Positions 63,647 to 64,000 of a DNA stretch of 64,000 nt are shown piece after piece. Within the stretch, counting starts at the first letter, position 1, and the number at the start of each line of letters is the position of its first letter. The translations under genes were made by a program, and so were the position numbers. The stretch is from Streptomyces diastatochromogenes (GTDB lineage: Bacteria > Actinomycetota > Actinomycetes > Streptomycetales > Streptomycetaceae): NCBI GenBank assembly GCA_026913215.1, contig JAPTYK010000001.1:5332001-5396000 (forward strand). Direction: 5' to 3'. The notes beneath the pieces are model-generated. The model made no database searches, had not been told where the DNA came from, and saw nothing but the letters and a program-made list of their open reading frames with translations.

Positions 63647-64000
63647 ATGACGGACAACATCATCATCAAGCTCACCGCGGCCGAGATCGCCGGGAAGATC
63701 GCCGCCGGCGAGCTGACCGCCGTCGAGGTCACCGAGGCCCACCTCGCCCGCATCGAGGCCGTCGACGAGAAGGTCCACGCCTTCCTGCACGTCGACCGCG
63801 AGGGCGCCCTCGCGCAGGCCCGTGCCGTCGACGAGAAGCGCGCCCGGGGCGAGAAGCTCGGCCCGCTCGCGGGTGTGCCGCTCGCGCTCAGGACATCTTC
63901 ACCACCGTCGGCATGCCGACCACCGTGGGCTCGAAGATGCTCGAGGGCTGGATGCCGCCGTACGACGCGACCCTGGTCAAGAACCTCAAGGCCGCCGACG
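63647..64000 (+). CDS. gatA: Asp/Glu-tRNA amidotransferase subunit GatA (5' part)
   Basis: The N-terminal 118 or so residues of the amidase subunit producing ammonia for Gln-tRNA or Asn-tRNA formation: LTAAEIAGKIAAGELTAVEVTEAHLARIEAVDEKVHAFLHV, then GPLAGVPLAL(K)DIFTT. One A is missing near 63891 (CTCAGG for CTCAAGG), exactly at the catalytic Lys codon. The gene runs off the right edge, before the Ser-cisSer-Lys loop is complete. Same operon as gatC. Confidence 0.94.
   Translation, partial: MTDNIIIKLTAAEIAGKIAAGELTAVEVTEAHLARIEAVDEKVHAFLHVDREGALAQARAVDEKRARGEKLGPLAGVPLALRTSSPPSACRPPWARRCSRAGCRRTTRPWSRTSRPPT

Overview
This is a high-GC actinobacterial chromosome segment, almost certainly from a Streptomyces. 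The evidence is frequent GTG starts, ATGA/GTGA operon overlaps, strong third-position GC, and a gene order I recognise from the Streptomyces coelicolor chromosome (about SCO5440 to SCO5499, from memory). I see no insertion sequence, prophage, CRISPR array, tRNA or rRNA. The window is conserved core rather than accessory DNA.

Region 1 (1-10.4 kb) is the maltosyl/glycogen module: glgP faces glgE-treS-mak-glgB, with the debranching enzyme glgX further along at 26.4-28.5 kb. TreS and Mak turn trehalose into maltose 1-phosphate, GlgE polymerises it, GlgB branches the glucan, and GlgP and GlgX recover it. Region 2 (10.4-26.3 kb) holds a NarL-type two-component pair, a secreted M4 metalloprotease, a GntR-TetR fused regulator facing an MFS exporter, a heterodimeric ABC exporter, an ABC-2 exporter in one operon with a second two-component pair, and a lipoprotein. 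Region 3 (28.7-37.1 kb) carries two tandem L,D-transpeptidase lipoproteins, an enoyl-CoA hydratase, an RsbW-like ATPase, a deacetylase-like lipoprotein coupled to a beta-propeller lipoprotein, a GNAT enzyme, an EF-hand protein and two small unknowns. Region 4 (37.1-44.4 kb) is a glycine/serine block: gcvT-gcvH-glyA-sdaA behind a tandem glycine riboswitch, then a P-loop ATPase and two SseB-family genes. Region 5 (44.7-51 kb) is a complete oligopeptide ABC operon. Region 6 (51-64 kb) contains a TRIC channel, a thioesterase, a cysteine desulfurase and mnmA (tRNA 2-thiolation) separated by an opposing amidase, an alpha/beta-hydrolase remnant, a LOG protein, an SDR, a MetE-like protein, ligA, the c-di-GMP enzyme rmdB, and gatC-gatA.

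The main caveat is sequence quality. I could follow 33 of 53 genes only by allowing frameshifts. Every junction I checked base by base is one missing base, nearly always in a G or C run (for example five C read as four), and many genes carry several. They hit essential genes (glyA, mnmA, gatA) as often as dispensable ones, so I read them as deletion errors in the sequence, not pseudogenes. Each affected entry says where the frame changes; the coordinates span the whole intended gene. The peptide-transporter operon (44.7-51 kb), sdaA, gcvH, gcvT and ligA are clean.

I found no clearly new multi-gene system. The best leads are a lid-less alpha/beta-hydrolase without its nucleophile serine, ending at a short tandem repeat; two repeat pairs that look like operators; a long near-perfect palindrome between gcvT and the neighbouring ATPase gene; a perfect 18-bp hairpin just ahead of oppB; and a sensor kinase with a C-terminal membrane extension.
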